Below, one piece after another: positions 1 through 9,889 of a stretch of 64,000 nucleotides of DNA (position 1 is its first letter; every line of letters starts with the position of its first letter). Below the pieces are notes generated by a model. That model searched no databases, had not been told where the DNA came from, and was given only the letters and a program-made list of their open reading frames with translations. The position numbers and the translations under genes were made by a program. Source of the stretch: Limnomonas spitsbergensis (Eukaryota > Chlorophyta > Chlorophyceae > Chlamydomonadales); assembly GCA_037349105.1 (NCBI GenBank), contig JAYJMM010000114.1, positions 3,835,501 through 3,899,500 on the forward strand, read 5' to 3'.

Positions 1-9
1 GCATGGCAG

Positions 10-80
10 AGACAGTTGGGCGCCATGCGGCTGAGCCTTTGCAGCATGGCCCAGAGGTGTGTAATGTCATTGACGTATGG
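10..80 (+). repeat. Dispersed LINE-tail repeat, copy A
   Basis: This stretch carries the core GGGCGCC, then a GGCTGAGCC block, then CAGCATGGCCCAGAGGTG, then GTCATTGAC. The same ordered blocks recur on one strand or the other near 2.7, 5.6, 6.2, 36.3, 38.5, 55.0 and 55.9 kb. Copies near 5.6 and 36.3 kb sit next to sequence matching the 3' end of the LINE at 36.6-38.3 kb, so I read it as the 3' terminal part of a LINE family or of short elements that borrow its tail. Confidence 0.6.
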
Positions 81-737
81 CTCGCATGGCTTGGTGCAGC
101 AAGCTCTACTGCTCCCGAAGGTAGCTTGGTACGCACTTAATAAGCACTGCCACGTTCCGTACGCGGTTTAGCCCAGTACCAGGCACGCGGTTTAGCCCAG
201 GCAATCGACAGTATCCACACCTCGTACATACCTTTGCACGCCTCTGCTGTCCTGTTTGGACGGCCTTTGGCTCAGCGGCATGTGTGTAGAGCTGTTGGGG
301 GGCTTGAGATGCGACCATTGTGTACGATACCGGCGTAAGCGCGCCCGGCTGCCTTGGCCTAGTTCGTTTTTATTCGCAGGACGCGCGCTCTCCAGCTGTC
401 TGAGAGCGGCAGCTGTGTGCGAATTATTGTTTTTGAAGCGCAGTACCTCAGCTTGTGTTAACCGATGGGCACTGTTTTTGACTGGAGGCAGATGGATGGC
501 CGATGAGGTCGTTTGGCAAGTTTCAGTTCGAATCAGTTAGCTGGCGTTGCTTATAATAACAAGGCTTATTAGGATGAGGTATAATGCAAGAAAAGGACAG
601 GAGACGAAAGCTCGATGCTAAACGTACTGCTCGCGTCTAAGGCATGTGCTGTCGAGACGTGTACGTGTGTGGAGCGCATACTTCGCTCACAATTTCACCG
701 GGCCGCGCCGACCTTGTGAAAGACGAGTGGGGCACGC
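81..737. other. No gene seen
   Basis: Both strands have only short open frames without recognisable motifs. A weak second trace of the LINE-tail repeat (GGCTCAGCGGCATGTG) lies near 270. I see no RNA gene or clear regulatory site. Confidence 0.4.
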
Positions 738-1193
738 TTAAGTCCACGGCAGGCTAAACCGCCACGCTGCGGCATTTGATGTATGACCCTCAAGTATCGC
801 AACGACAATCCTCAGCCATCCATGCCTCCATGTCAGCTGGATCACAGAAGACAATGTTTTAACCAACCTGCTGCCGTCCTGCCCACCCCTATTCATTGTC
901 ACCAGATCTTGCAGCAGCTTTTTAAAACCACGACTCATGTACTTTGAAAATTCTACATACCGGTAGTACACATTTTCTGAAGACAAGAGAGGGGCGTGTT
1001 TCTGCAACACTTTGTCTGGTGCGCAGAGGCCTGTCCATACCGGCATGAAGGGGCACTGCCCAAGTATTGAATGAGTCACCAGCATGTTCTGGTGGTGCTT
1101 GACTGTAATCAGGTCAAGATCTTCATACATCGTCCCCCCAAGTAGGGATTGGGAGCAAACGGCGGCAATGTGCAGATGTTCCTTCATATCCAA
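738..1193 (-). CDS. Hypothetical open frame, 151 residues
   Basis: An uninterrupted minus-strand frame of 151 codons with mixed, non-repetitive composition. It contains no motif I recognise, no signal peptide and no membrane segment. It ends in a row of hydrophobic and tryptophan residues (WRHGWLRIVVAILEG). It lies just upstream of and antisense to a LINE fragment, so it may be a relic of a mobile element or a single exon. Assignment as a gene rests only on length and protein-like composition. Confidence 0.25.
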   Translation of the reverse strand: MDMKEHLHIAAVCSQSLLGGTMYEDLDLITVKHHQNMLVTHSILGQCPFMPVWTGLCAPDKVLQKHAPLLSSENVYYRYVEFSKYMSRGFKKLLQDLVTMNRGGQDGSRLVKTLSSVIQLTWRHGWLRIVVAILEGHTSNAAAWRFSLPWT

Positions 1194-1286
1194 CCTGGAA
1201 ATAGTAACTCCTGAGGGGGAGTCAGGTCCAGTTAGTTATCTCTGTCGGTCACTTCGCGGAGTGTTTGCCTAGTCCTGTAGTTCGGA

Positions 1287-1682
1287 CTCGGAATAGGAGC
1301 ACTCGTTCCGGTACCCAAGCCAAAGGGCAGTCCTGCAATCAAAGACGATTTTTGGGGTATTGCCGTTGGAATTGCCCTATCCAAATTATATTCCCTCGTG
1401 TTATTGCAGCGTCTTGATTCTTGGGCAGAAAGTCAGGGTTTCAGAGCCAATGGCCAGGCAGGTTTTCGGCATGGACGGGGAACACCTGATAATGCTTTCA
1501 TTCTTAACCACATAATTGGAAAATATCATTCGGAGAGAAAAACGACTTTTGCTGTTTTCAATGACTTTAGGAAGGCATATGACTGCATTGACAGAGATTT
1601 ACTGTGGCGGAGTTTACAGAGCATGGGCGTGCACGGCCGGATTTTAGAAAGTTTGAAGGAGATGTATCAGGATCAGTCATCC
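1287..1682 (+). pseudogene. LINE reverse transcriptase, N-terminal half only
   Basis: The frame reads through the early blocks of a non-LTR reverse transcriptase: VPVPKPKG, then SKLYSLVLLQRL, then GFRANGQAGFRHGRGT, then the first catalytic block FNDFRKAYDCIDRDLLW. It stops making sense at about 1682, after KEMYQDQS, where GC-rich unrelated sequence begins. The catalytic YADD block, thumb and any zinc finger are absent. The missing half of the same kind of protein, starting at the GVKQGDPLSP block, is at 34.22-35.6 kb on the same strand. The pieces could be two truncated copies of one family or one copy split by rearrangement. Confidence 0.75.
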
Positions 1683-1744
1683 CACCCTCCCACCAGCCCT
1701 TCCTTTCACAGTGCACCCGACCACCTAGGGGAACCCTCCCGGGC

Positions 1745-2135
1745 AGCCACCACAGGGCCAATGGGGACCAAACCTGCACTGGCCTATTGGTGGTCCAAGC
1801 AGCAGGGCTTGCTGCACCAGGCGGCCTGGTCCAGGCCCCAGCCGAATTGTAGCTGGACTGTAGCTGCCACCACAGGGCCGATGGGAACCAAACCTGAACC
1901 GGGTCACAGCCCACGGCTCGTGACAGGAGTGCCATTCAGGCGAGGGTGGGTGGTGGGTGGGTGGATAGGTATCCGATCAACCGACTGAAAGCAGTTTGAT
2001 TATCGTTTTATTGTATCGTGTTGCGCTCTTGGTTGCCTTCAGCCAAATCACACTTCCCACCGTCAGAAAAATGACTAGACAGCCCTGATCACACTTCCTG
2101 CCATCAGAAAAATGACTTGACAGCCCTGCATCTGA
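1745..2135. repeat. Short direct duplications
   Basis: A block starting GCCACCACAGGGCC and ending ACCAAACCTG occurs at about 1746 and again at about 1867. A second duplication, ATCACACTTCC followed by TCAGAAAAATGACT, occurs at about 2047 and 2097. No coding potential beyond chance frames is seen up to 2650. Confidence 0.55.
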
Positions 2136-2654
2136 CAACGAAAGCAGAGCCAGGTCTAATCCCGTGCAGTACCCTCTGGCCATATGCAAGCGACACCCTA
2201 GTCCCCATGCTGCACCATTTGTAACTTCCAGACCAGATCATTTACGTCAAGCATGACAACGACGCTGTAGCAAAATCACTTCACCACAGATGATGATGGC
2301 CGAAAGCCCATGCATGACATCAGTACGTCGCACATCGATCGCATGCAATTGACTATGAGATCAATGGTGTATTCGGAATCCTTGAATCTTCTGTTTCCCT
2401 TGTTCCCTTGGATGCTCAGCTGTGGGTCATAGGTCTGGATGAGGGCTTTGGCGTGGGTGATGATTGATTCAAGGCTGTCAGTGAGGCTGCCAATCTCTTG
2501 GGCAGTTGATTCGTGTGTCCTGGGAGTTGCAGTGAAGAAGGGTGTTGTTAAGCATGTACAGTCAGTTGAGTATATTTGGACACACTAGCAGGGTGTACTG
2601 ATAAACAATCGAGCTGTCGGCACATTATATATATGTGTATTATTACAATTTAAA

Positions 2655-2745
2655 TGGTGTATGTCAATGGTATGTCAATGACGTTATACTACCTCTGGGC
2701 CTTGCTCAACAACGCCTGGCCGCGAGGGCGCCCGACAGTGAAGTT
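2655..2745 (-). repeat. Dispersed LINE-tail repeat, copy B
   Basis: On the plus strand it reads ATGTCAATGACGTTA, ACCTCTGGGCC, TGCTCAAC, GGCCGCGAGGGCGCCCGAC, which is the reverse complement of the order seen in copy A. The orientation means an element on the minus strand would end here, about 200 bp beyond the open frame at 2953-4572. Confidence 0.6.
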
Positions 2746-2952
2746 GAGGGAGAGACAGTACGGTAAATGCTCTGTAGGGCTCTGTAGTCTATACTCAAGA
2801 TTGTTACAGGCAGCGCAGGTTCATGGTTTTTGTATGTATTATATATTCCATCGGGCTCCAATCTGTGTGGGGACCCGTGCCTGCATTCCACTTTGCCCAA
2901 GCCTCGCTCCCTTATAATTCTGTCCTTCCCATATTATCTTCCTAACCCATTA

Positions 2953-4572
2953 TCACCAGCATCTGAATCTGTGGCCCACAGTCAAGCGAGCTCGTGGCCC
3001 CCACCTGATCTCCTCCACGGCGTTGGCCAAGGTCATGTCGATAGCTCGCAGTCGATCCTGGATCCCCAGCACGCCAACTGAAGCAGATTCGACAGTCGAT
3101 CCGGTCTGAAAAAGCGCCCTCGGGGTGCCCGTAAGGACAAACAGTGGCAGAAGGATGACAAAGGCCCCCAGGATGGCGAGACAGAGGGCGCCAAACATCA
3201 GGATGCACTCCTCCGCCGGTGTCAGCGGGTGGGCCACAGACTTGCGGAGGTCAGGCTCTCGAGCTAGACGCCGTGGAGGCTCAAACCTCTGCTTAGGGCC
3301 ATCAGCCTGCTGATTAGACATGGGCACCAGACACTCGGCCTTCTGGGCTGCCGGCATCTGCTGGGGCACATCGCCTGGAACGGGGGTCCCTTGGTCAGGA
3401 ATAATCACCTGGGCTGCCGGCATCTGCTGAGCGGGCACCAGCTGGGGCGCATCGCCTGGAACGGGGGTCCCTTGGTCAGGAACAATCACCTGGGCTGCCG
3501 GCATCAGCTGAGCGGGCACCAGCTGGGGCGCATCGCCTGGAACGGGGGTCCCTTGGTCTGGAACAATCACCCGGGCTGCCGGCATCTGCTGAGCGGGCAC
3601 CAGCTGGGGCGCATCGCCTGGAACGGGGGTTCCTTGGTCAGGAACAATCACCTGGGCTGCCGGCATCTGCTGAGCGGGCACCAGCTGGGGCGCATCGCCT
3701 GGAACAGGGGTCCCTTGGTCAGGAATAATCACCTGGGCTGCCGGCATCTGCTGAGCGGGCACCAGCTTGGGCACATCGCCTGGAAGGGGGGTCCCTTGGT
3801 CAGGAACAATCACCTGGGCTGCCGGCATCTGCTGAGCGGGCACCAGCTGGGGCGCAGCGCCAGGGAGGGGGGTCCCTTGGTCAGGAACAATCACCTGGGC
3901 TGCCGGCATCTGCTGAGCGGGCACCAGCTGGGGCGCATCGCCAGGAACGGGGGTCCCTTGGTCAGGAACAATCACCTGGGCTGCCGGCATCTGCTGAGCG
4001 GGCACCAGCTGGGGCGCAACGCCTGGAACGGGGGTCCCTTGGTCTGGAACAATCACCTGGGCTGCCGGCATCTGCTGAGCGGGCATCAGCTGGGGCGCAT
4101 CCCCTGGAACGGGGGTCCTTTGGTCAGGAACAATCACCCGGGCTGCTTGTGTTGCTGCTGCTGGCTGCTGCTGCTGCTGCACAGACGTCACAGGAGCAGC
4201 CTGCTCGTGTGCAAACTTGAAGGGCATGATTGCGTGCTTGGGCACCGCAGGCTTGGTGGCCGCAGAGCATTGGGGCAGAGGTGGCTGAGATCCGACAATC
4301 TCGGGTCCAAACAGATCTTTCTCTTTTTCCTGCGGCAGAGGTATGGATGTATTTTTGTTAGTCAGATAGGATGGTGACAGCAGCATGGCCTTTACAGGTA
4401 TTGAGGCCGGGACTAGGGACGAAGACGCGCAGCCACTCTGACCCCTGGTGCCAGATGTCAGAGTGGCTGAGCGTGTCCCTCCGTCAACATCAAGACCAGG
4501 CAGCAGCCGGGGTTCAGGTTCCTGAGGAGCAAGTATTCCCAGAACGTGGCAGCAAGGTCTGGGAGTGTGCAC
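2953..4572 (-). CDS. Proline-rich repeat protein with C-terminal membrane helix
   Basis: A 539-codon frame on the minus strand. Residues about 145-405 are nine full copies and one partial copy of a 27-residue repeat (core VPDQGTPVPGDAPQLVPAQQ). A glutamine run precedes it. Residues about 456-481 (CILMFGALCLAILGAFVILL onward) form one strong membrane segment. The frame is open upstream of the first ATG to about 4668, overlapping the end of the next frame, so the true start may be further 5'. Near the 3' end GAGATCAG|GTGGGG matches a splice donor, so the last ~20 residues may be intronic. I do not recognise the family; a membrane-anchored surface or wall-type protein is a guess from the Pro-rich repeats plus anchor. 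Confidence 0.5.
   Translation of the reverse strand: MHTPRPCCHVLGILAPQEPEPRLLPGLDVDGGTRSATLTSGTRGQSGCASSSLVPASIPVKAMLLSPSYLTNKNTSIPLPQEKEKDLFGPEIVGSQPPLPQCSAATKPAVPKHAIMPFKFAHEQAAPVTSVQQQQQPAAATQAARVIVPDQRTPVPGDAPQLMPAQQMPAAQVIVPDQGTPVPGVAPQLVPAQQMPAAQVIVPDQGTPVPGDAPQLVPAQQMPAAQVIVPDQGTPLPGAAPQLVPAQQMPAAQVIVPDQGTPLPGDVPKLVPAQQMPAAQVIIPDQGTPVPGDAPQLVPAQQMPAAQVIVPDQGTPVPGDAPQLVPAQQMPAARVIVPDQGTPVPGDAPQLVPAQLMPAAQVIVPDQGTPVPGDAPQLVPAQQMPAAQVIIPDQGTPVPGDVPQQMPAAQKAECLVPMSNQQADGPKQRFEPPRRLAREPDLRKSVAHPLTPAEECILMFGALCLAILGAFVILLPLFVLTGTPRALFQTGSTVESASVGVLGIQDRLRAIDMTLANAVEEIRWGPRARLTVGHRFRCW
3344..4140 (-). repeat. 81-bp coding tandem repeat
   Basis: Nine to ten copies of an 81-bp unit (27 codons) inside the membrane-protein frame. 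The unit length is a multiple of three, so copy gain or loss keeps the frame. Copies differ by a few substitutions such as V/L, D/A and I/V. The last copy has lost an internal four residues. Confidence 0.85.
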
Positions 4573-4640
4573 TGCTCGGGCTTGGTTATGAGGGGCATAC
4601 TCAGGCAGAGAGGGCTGCGGTATTTTGAAAGTAGCCGGCT

Positions 4641-5591
4641 TCAGGCCTTCAGGGTTCTATCTCCATGCAGCTGAATTGCGTGCTGCTGCAGGCCCTGACG
4701 CTGCTTGGGCTTCTGACCATTATGAGGTATCTGGGATGCAGGCAGTTGAGGAGATGTTTCTTTTTCAAGTTCAGGCTGAGCTTTAAACAGCAGACTGGTA
4801 GATAGGTAGAGTAAAACATCCTGAGTCCTGAAGGAGGCAATGAGGGGCATGGAATCCACCGCTGACCCAAGCAGCCGAGACGCTTCCATCAAACTCACTT
4901 GTATGCGATCAGTTGGCCACTGAGCCAGAGCTTGGTAATCGTCGTCGTTGTTCGAGCTCTTCGCGTCGCCCGCATGCTGCGAAGCGCCCGCTGGATCAGG
5001 GGCCAAAGGCATCTCCCTCACCGCGCCTCGCGGCAGCAGAAGCGAGGAGAATGACCCTGCTCGATGAGGCATGTGACTCTGCTCGAAATCTGAAGAGGCC
5101 AAATCAGGAAGACCCTGCTCCCGGCCTGGATTTTGAATCTGATAGGCAACAAAATCTGCATTTTGCAATGTCAGGTCGAAGTCAGATTCCGATTCCGATG
5201 GTGGCTGGGTAGGTGCTGCTTGAGAATGAGCACAGCTGCTGTGGACGGCAGATTGAACTGGATTCGCATTTTCTGGGTGGACCTGCTGCCAGTCCTCTTC
5301 CAGGTCGAACGTGGCTCGATTGTGCTTCATATCGAACTTGTTTGAATTTGAATCCGTTGCTAATTTGGACCTCTGGATAATTGCTGAGGATAGGGCAATG
5401 CCGTGAAATATCGAGGATAATAACAGGGCTGAAATTAAATTGCTTTTAATCGCTGAATCGAGCCCACCGGCGCGCGGGTTCGGGCCGATCCCTTGATTTT
5501 TGCATCTAAATGACGCAGATACCGTGCCGGTATCCAAGTGCGTCACATTTAGATTCTCAAATGTGAAAGAATTTAATTGATAGCTGGCCAC
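4641..5591 (-). CDS. Hypothetical Ser/Gln/Asp-rich frame, probable upstream part of the same gene
   Basis: A 316-codon frame immediately upstream of the repeat protein, in another phase. It has one hydrophobic stretch near residues 50-72 (ISALLLSSIFHGIALSSAII) and acidic, glutamine-rich and serine-rich regions, with no family motif. It ends with TGA at 4641 while the downstream frame is already open from about 4668, so the two overlap by about 25 bases. One gene broken by a frameshift, or an intron between the two, would explain the arrangement. I cannot decide which, and I know no homologue. Confidence 0.35.
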   Translation of the reverse strand: MASYQLNSFTFENLNVTHLDTGTVSASFRCKNQGIGPNPRAGGLDSAIKSNLISALLLSSIFHGIALSSAIIQRSKLATDSNSNKFDMKHNRATFDLEEDWQQVHPENANPVQSAVHSSCAHSQAAPTQPPSESESDFDLTLQNADFVAYQIQNPGREQGLPDLASSDFEQSHMPHRAGSFSSLLLPRGAVREMPLAPDPAGASQHAGDAKSSNNDDDYQALAQWPTDRIQVSLMEASRLLGSAVDSMPLIASFRTQDVLLYLSTSLLFKAQPELEKETSPQLPASQIPHNGQKPKQRQGLQQHAIQLHGDRTLKA

Positions 5592-5875
5592 ATGTCAATG
5601 ATGCTAAACCTCTGGGACCGCTCAAAGCTCGGCCGCGGGGGCGTCCAACTGTTCGTTCAGAAGGGAGAAAAAAAGAAGGAACTAATAGGAAGAGGCCTCG
5701 AACCGGTGTCGAGGCCTCTTCCTTTCAGTTCCTTTCCACCCTTTGGGAAAGGAACGAAAGAAAAGGCCGGGAAGGCAAAGAAGACCAACAAGAAGACCGA
5801 CACCTGAGTTCCACTAAAGACTACTAGGATAGCCCTCCGTCAACAAAGCCTACAAAACAAAGATAGCTGGCTACA
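5590..5875 (-). repeat. LINE 3'-end fragment with tail, copy C
   Basis: On the minus strand this reads as the 3' end of the LINE type at 36.6-38.3 kb. The landmarks GACACCTGAGTTCCACTA, GGCCGGGAAGGCA and AAGGGAGAAAA are shared in order with 36.36-36.50 kb, followed by the tail blocks GGGCGTCCAACTG, GCTCGGCCGC and CTCTGGGACC. It adjoins the start of the 4641-5591 frame. Confidence 0.65.
5687..5723. repeat. Perfect 15-bp inverted repeat (foldback)
   Basis: AGGAAGAGGCCTCGA, a 7-base spacer, then its exact reverse complement. Outside it, AAGGAACT and AGTTCCTT extend the pairing imperfectly to about 5675-5737. It lies inside LINE-tail copy C, and the copy at 36.4 kb has only the first arm, so the second arm was added later. 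Confidence 0.85.
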
Positions 5876-6144
5876 TGAGAAGGGCGCTGTGTAACCTGTG
5901 TTTGTTCATGTCGGTCATTCTGGGTGGTAGTCTGGTCATTTTAAGGAAGTTGCATCACTGCATGCCCAGCAGGCCAGCACCCAGCTGGAGGGGGCACCTC
6001 GCGTCTGATGTGGTCATGTGGAGGATGCGATGCATGCTTTGCTTTCAATGTCCTGGCGTCAAGGAAAAGTTTAGATTAGTTAAGAGCCTGAGGATGGGCA
6101 GGCCCTCCAGACCAGAGAGCTCCAGACTGTGTCACAGAGTCCCA

Positions 6145-6215
6145 CGAGTTTTTGGGCGCCCTCGTGGCCGAGCCTTATGAGCAGGGCTCAGAGGTGCAAG
6201 TGCAATGTCATTGCC
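6145..6215 (+). repeat. Dispersed LINE-tail repeat, copy D
   Basis: Blocks TTGGGCGCCC, GTGGCCGAGCC, GAGCAGGGCTCAGAGGTG and AATGTCATTG in the same order as copy A. The 270 bases before it hold an open frame of 101 codons with no recognisable domain, possibly the decayed 3' end of the element. Confidence 0.6.
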
Positions 6216-6815
6216 TGAGGCTGGCATGTGTGGATGTGTAATATGTCCTAGTTTTGATGGAATTTGGTAGATCTAGTTGAGGCTTGGACGTTTCAATGTC
6301 TGCTGGGAATTACGTCGGTAAGATTCGGCCGCTTGAAATGGTCGATTGATTCAAACGGAGGGAAAAGTTCGCTTGATCGAACGCTTGAAGCTCGATTGAT
6401 TCAACTGTCCGCTTTTTCTCCCCTGTCGACACCCGCCCTGTCGAAGTACTGGTACAGGTGCACCCGCCCGCTCGCTCCTGCTGGCCCTCGCTCGCTCTTG
6501 CTAGCGTCGTCAACTCGTCATTCCTCTTGCGTCGGCATTAGTCATCTTCACAGCTCAACATCAAGTTATACGCTCGTATGGCAAATGCATGACAGCTTCG
6601 TCGTGTGCATATATATCTGTGTGCATATTTTTGCTTTGTTCAACTAGCTACTAGTTTAGGAATTCGAATGGGGCGGAGATGAAGATGTGCATGCGTTCCA
6701 AGTGTGAATACAGTGATAGTTTGTTCCCCTATGAACAGAAATTGAGTCTGCAACGGGGGGGCTGATGCATGTCTCCCTGTCTGCAACACAGGCCAAATCA
6801 CACATCAGCCTGGCG
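6216..6815. other. No gene seen
   Basis: Around 6345-6405 there are three instances of the TTGATTCAA/TTGATCGAA type motif that forms a dense array at 25.9-26.5 kb. Otherwise nothing beyond short chance frames. Confidence 0.4.
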
Positions 6816-6819
6816 TTGC

Positions 6820-7195
6820 TTCCCAGCTTGCGCACAAACAAGAAGCTGGTGGCCAGCTTGCCCATCAGCATGGAGCTGTTGGCCTCCTGTTGCATGCAGC
6901 GAGCTTGCACACCAGCATGGAGCTGCTGGCGAGTAGCAGGCTTGTTCACCGACATAAAGATTCAATGCTAGCCAGTATGCGGAACAGCCTGGAACATCTG
7001 CCCAGCTTGCGCACCAGTGTGGAGCTTCTAGCCATCTTGCTCACCAGGCACGCTTCAACATGGATTTGGTGGTCAGCTTGCGCACCGGCGTGAAGCTGAT
7101 GGACAACTTGCACACCAGCATGGAGCTGGTGGCCAGCTTGCCCACCAGCTTGGAGTTAATGGCCCAGCTTGCGCACCAGCGTGGGGTTGTTGGCT
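6820..7195. repeat. 30-bp minisatellite
   Basis: About a dozen diverged copies of a 30-bp unit built around CCAGCTTGCGCACCAGC and ATGGAGCTGGTGG. Substitutions and small indels break the phase in the middle of the array. Open frames here are products of the repeat. Confidence 0.8.
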
Positions 7196-7199
7196 AGAT

Positions 7200-8040
7200 T
7201 GCACACCGTTGCTGCTACCGAGGTCCTCGCCTAGGTGAGTGTTGCTTAGGTGACCAGCCGTGGGCCTTGTTTTGCCTCCCATCGGAGAGCTCAGGAGGTG
7301 CAATACCAGTAAAACTATTGGCCACTTGCGCAACCATGAAACTTGATTCTACTGACTGTATGATGCTAGTAACAGTGAACGGCCAATGCTACCCCGGCCT
7401 GCGCTTAGGTGCGTGCCGCTTGTACGACCGACCGCATTCCGGTCTGGTTTCCGCCCCTATCAGGGAGGTGCAATGCTTGTACAGCTACTGCCCACATGCG
7501 CAACCATGAGCATCTATTATATTGGCTGCAGAAAACCGGGGCTGGGGAGCGGCCGCTTCTCCCCATGTTCGCACTTAGGTGCCTGCTTGGGCAACGGACA
7601 GTAGGCGGTATTGTTACCCCCTATCAGGAAGGTGCATGACCGGTCCAGCTACTGTCCACGTGTGCAACCATAAACATGCATTGAACAGGCTGCATGAAAC
7701 CAGTATCAGTGATCGGCCCCTGCCACCCAGGTCCGCGCTTAGGTGTGATGCTTAGGAGACCGACCTTTGGCCGGTCTTGTTTTGCTCTCTGTCAAGAATG
7801 TGCCGTGCCGGTACAATTTTTGGCCACATGCAAATCCATTAATGTGCACTATAATGGCTGCATGAAACGGGTAGTAGTGAGCGGCCGTTGCTACCCTGGT
7901 CCACGCCTAGGTGCGTGCTGCTTAGGCGACCGACCATGGGCCGGTCTCTTATTTTTTTGCAATGCAATACCGGTACATCTATTGGCCACATGCGCAACCA
8001 TGAACGTGCATTATCCTGGCTGCATGATACCAGTAGTAGC
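7200..8040. repeat. ~175-bp tandem repeat, about five copies
   Basis: Each unit has TTGGCCACATGCGCAACC, a segment ending GGCTGCATGAAACC, GGTCCGCGCTTAGGTGCGTG, and GGCCGGTCTTGTTTTG. Copies begin near 7205, 7390, 7565, 7740 and 7905. No gene is hidden in them that I can see. Confidence 0.75.
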
Positions 8041-8738
8041 TCTTGCCCCATGTCCCAGTTCCTGCCCCTTGTCCCAGCTTCTGCCCCTTGTCCCTGCTCC
8101 TACCTTCTGTCCTTGCTTCTGCCTCCTGTCCTAGCTCCTGCCCCGTGTCCCTGCTCATGCCTTCTGTCCTTGCTCATGCCTTCTGTTCCTGCTCCTATTT
8201 TCTGTCCCTGCTCCTGCCTTCTGTTCCTGCTCCTGCCTTCTGTCCATGCTCCTGCCTTATGTTCCTGCTCCTGCCTTCTGTCCATGCTCCTGCCTTCTGT
8301 TCCAGCTCCTGCCTTCTGTCCTTGCTCCTGCCCCCTGTCCATGTTTCTGCCTTCTGTTCATGCTCCTGCCTTCTGTCCCTGCTTCTGCCTTCTGTCCCTG
8401 CTCCTGCCTTCTGCCCCTGCTCCTGCCTTCTGTCCCTGTTCCTGCCTTCTGTCCCGGTTTTTGCCTTCTGTCCCTGCTCCCGCCTTCTGTCCCTGCTCCT
8501 GCCCTCTGCCCCTGCTTCTGCCTTCTGTCCCTGCTCATGCCCCCTGTCCCTGCTCCTGCCTTCTACCCCACCTCCTGTCTTCTGTCCCTGCTCCTGCCTT
8601 CTGTCCTTGTTCCTGCCCCATGTCCCTGCTCCTGCCCCCTGTCCCTGCGTATACCCCCTATCCCTACTCATGCCTTCTGTCCCTGCTCCTGTCCCCTGTC
8701 CCTACTTCTTCTATATGTCCCTGCTCCTGACTTCTGCC
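8040..8738. repeat. 19-bp minisatellite
   Basis: A run of about 36 copies of a 19-bp unit resembling CTGCTCCTGCCTTCTGTCC. Because 19 is not a multiple of three, all frames cycle with a 57-bp period, giving long artificial open frames on both strands. Confidence 0.9.
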
Positions 8739-9566
8739 CCTGCCCCCTGCCCCCTGCCCCCTGCCCCCTGCCCCCTGCCCCCTGCCCCCTGCCCCCTGCC
8801 CCCTGCCCCCTGCCCCCTGCCCCCTGCCCCCTGCCCCCTGCCCCCTGCTCCCTGCCCCCTGCCCCCTGCCCCCTGCCCCCTGCCCCCTGCCCCCTGCCCC
8901 CTGCCCCCTGCCCCCTGCCCCCTGCCCCCTGCCCCCTGCCCCCTGCCCCCTGCCCCCTGCCCCCTGCCCCCTGCCCCCTGCCCCCTGCCCCCTGCCCCCT
9001 GCCCCCTGCCCCCTGCCCCCTGCCCCCTGCCCCCTGCCCCCTGCCCCCTGCCCCCTGCCCCCTGCCCCCTGCCCCCTGCCCCCTGCCCCCTGCCCCCTGC
9101 CCCTGCCCCTGCCCCTGCCCCTGCCCCTGCCCCTGCCCCTGCCCCTGCCCCTGCCCCTGCCCCTGCCCCTGCCCCTGCCCCTGCCCCTGCCCCTGCCCCT
9201 GCCCCTGCCCCTGCCCCTGCCCCTGCCCCCTGCCCCCTGCCCCCTGCCCCCTGCCCCCTGCCCCTGCCCCTGCCCCTGCCCCTGCCCCTGCCCCTGCCCC
9301 TGCCCCTGCCCCTGCCCCTGCCCCTGCCCCTGCCCCTGCCCCTGCCCCTGCCCCTGCCCCTGCCCCTGCCCCTGCCCCTGCCCCTGCCCCTGCCCCTGCC
9401 CCTGCCCCTGCCCCTGCCCCTGCCCCTGCCCCTGCCCCTGCCCCTGCCCCTGCCCCTGCCCCTGCCCCTGCCCCTGCCCCTGCCCCTGCCCCTGCCCTTG
9501 TCCCTGCCCCTGCCCCTGCCCCTGCCCCTGCCCCTGCCCCTGCCCTTGTCCCTGCCCCTGCCCCGT
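8739..9566. repeat. CCCCCTG / CCCCTG microsatellite array
   Basis: About 825 bp of pure short repeat in four segments: a 7-bp unit (CCCCCTG) to about 9100, a 6-bp unit (CCCCTG) to about 9225, a short return to the 7-bp unit to about 9260, then the 6-bp unit with two CCCTTGTC interruptions. The complementary strand is G-rich with regular G-runs. Confidence 0.95.
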
Positions 9567-9889
9567 AGGCGTCCAACTCCGAGATCTATGGGGCAACAGT
9601 CAGTTTGTTTTCCCTTGGCTGTTCTGCTTTGGCGGGGATGAGCCAGAGATCAAGGATATGGTGTTTCTTCCAAGCGGCCTTGTGAGAAGTGTTGGGTCCC
9701 GGAGAAGAACTTGTCTGCAGTGGACCTGGCTTGGCCCTTGCGTACGGAGTCAGAGTAAATCAAGACTTACAAACACTTAGGCCATGACCTTCCCGACCAT
9801 CGGTGGCAGAGAGGAGATCTCCACTCAACTAGTCCCCTCTGGTTTCTGGAGATTTGCTTATGGCGACTGTGTAAGACTAGGAGCTTCCT
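9567..9889. other. No gene seen
   Basis: A unique spacer between the CCCCTG array and the next tandem array, without a convincing frame or motif. Confidence 0.4.

Noticed and set aside
3391..4377. 328-codon plus-strand frame with an RNNHLGCRHLLSGHQLG repeat
   Set aside because: It is antisense to the 27-residue repeat protein. The minus frame extends well beyond the array and has a membrane helix, so it is the better candidate.
7888..9641. Very long open frames on both strands (up to 532 codons, rich in Pro/Ala/Leu/Cys or Gly/Gln/Arg)
   Set aside because: They are produced by 19-, 7- and 6-bp tandem units lacking stop codons. No non-repetitive coding sequence is attached.
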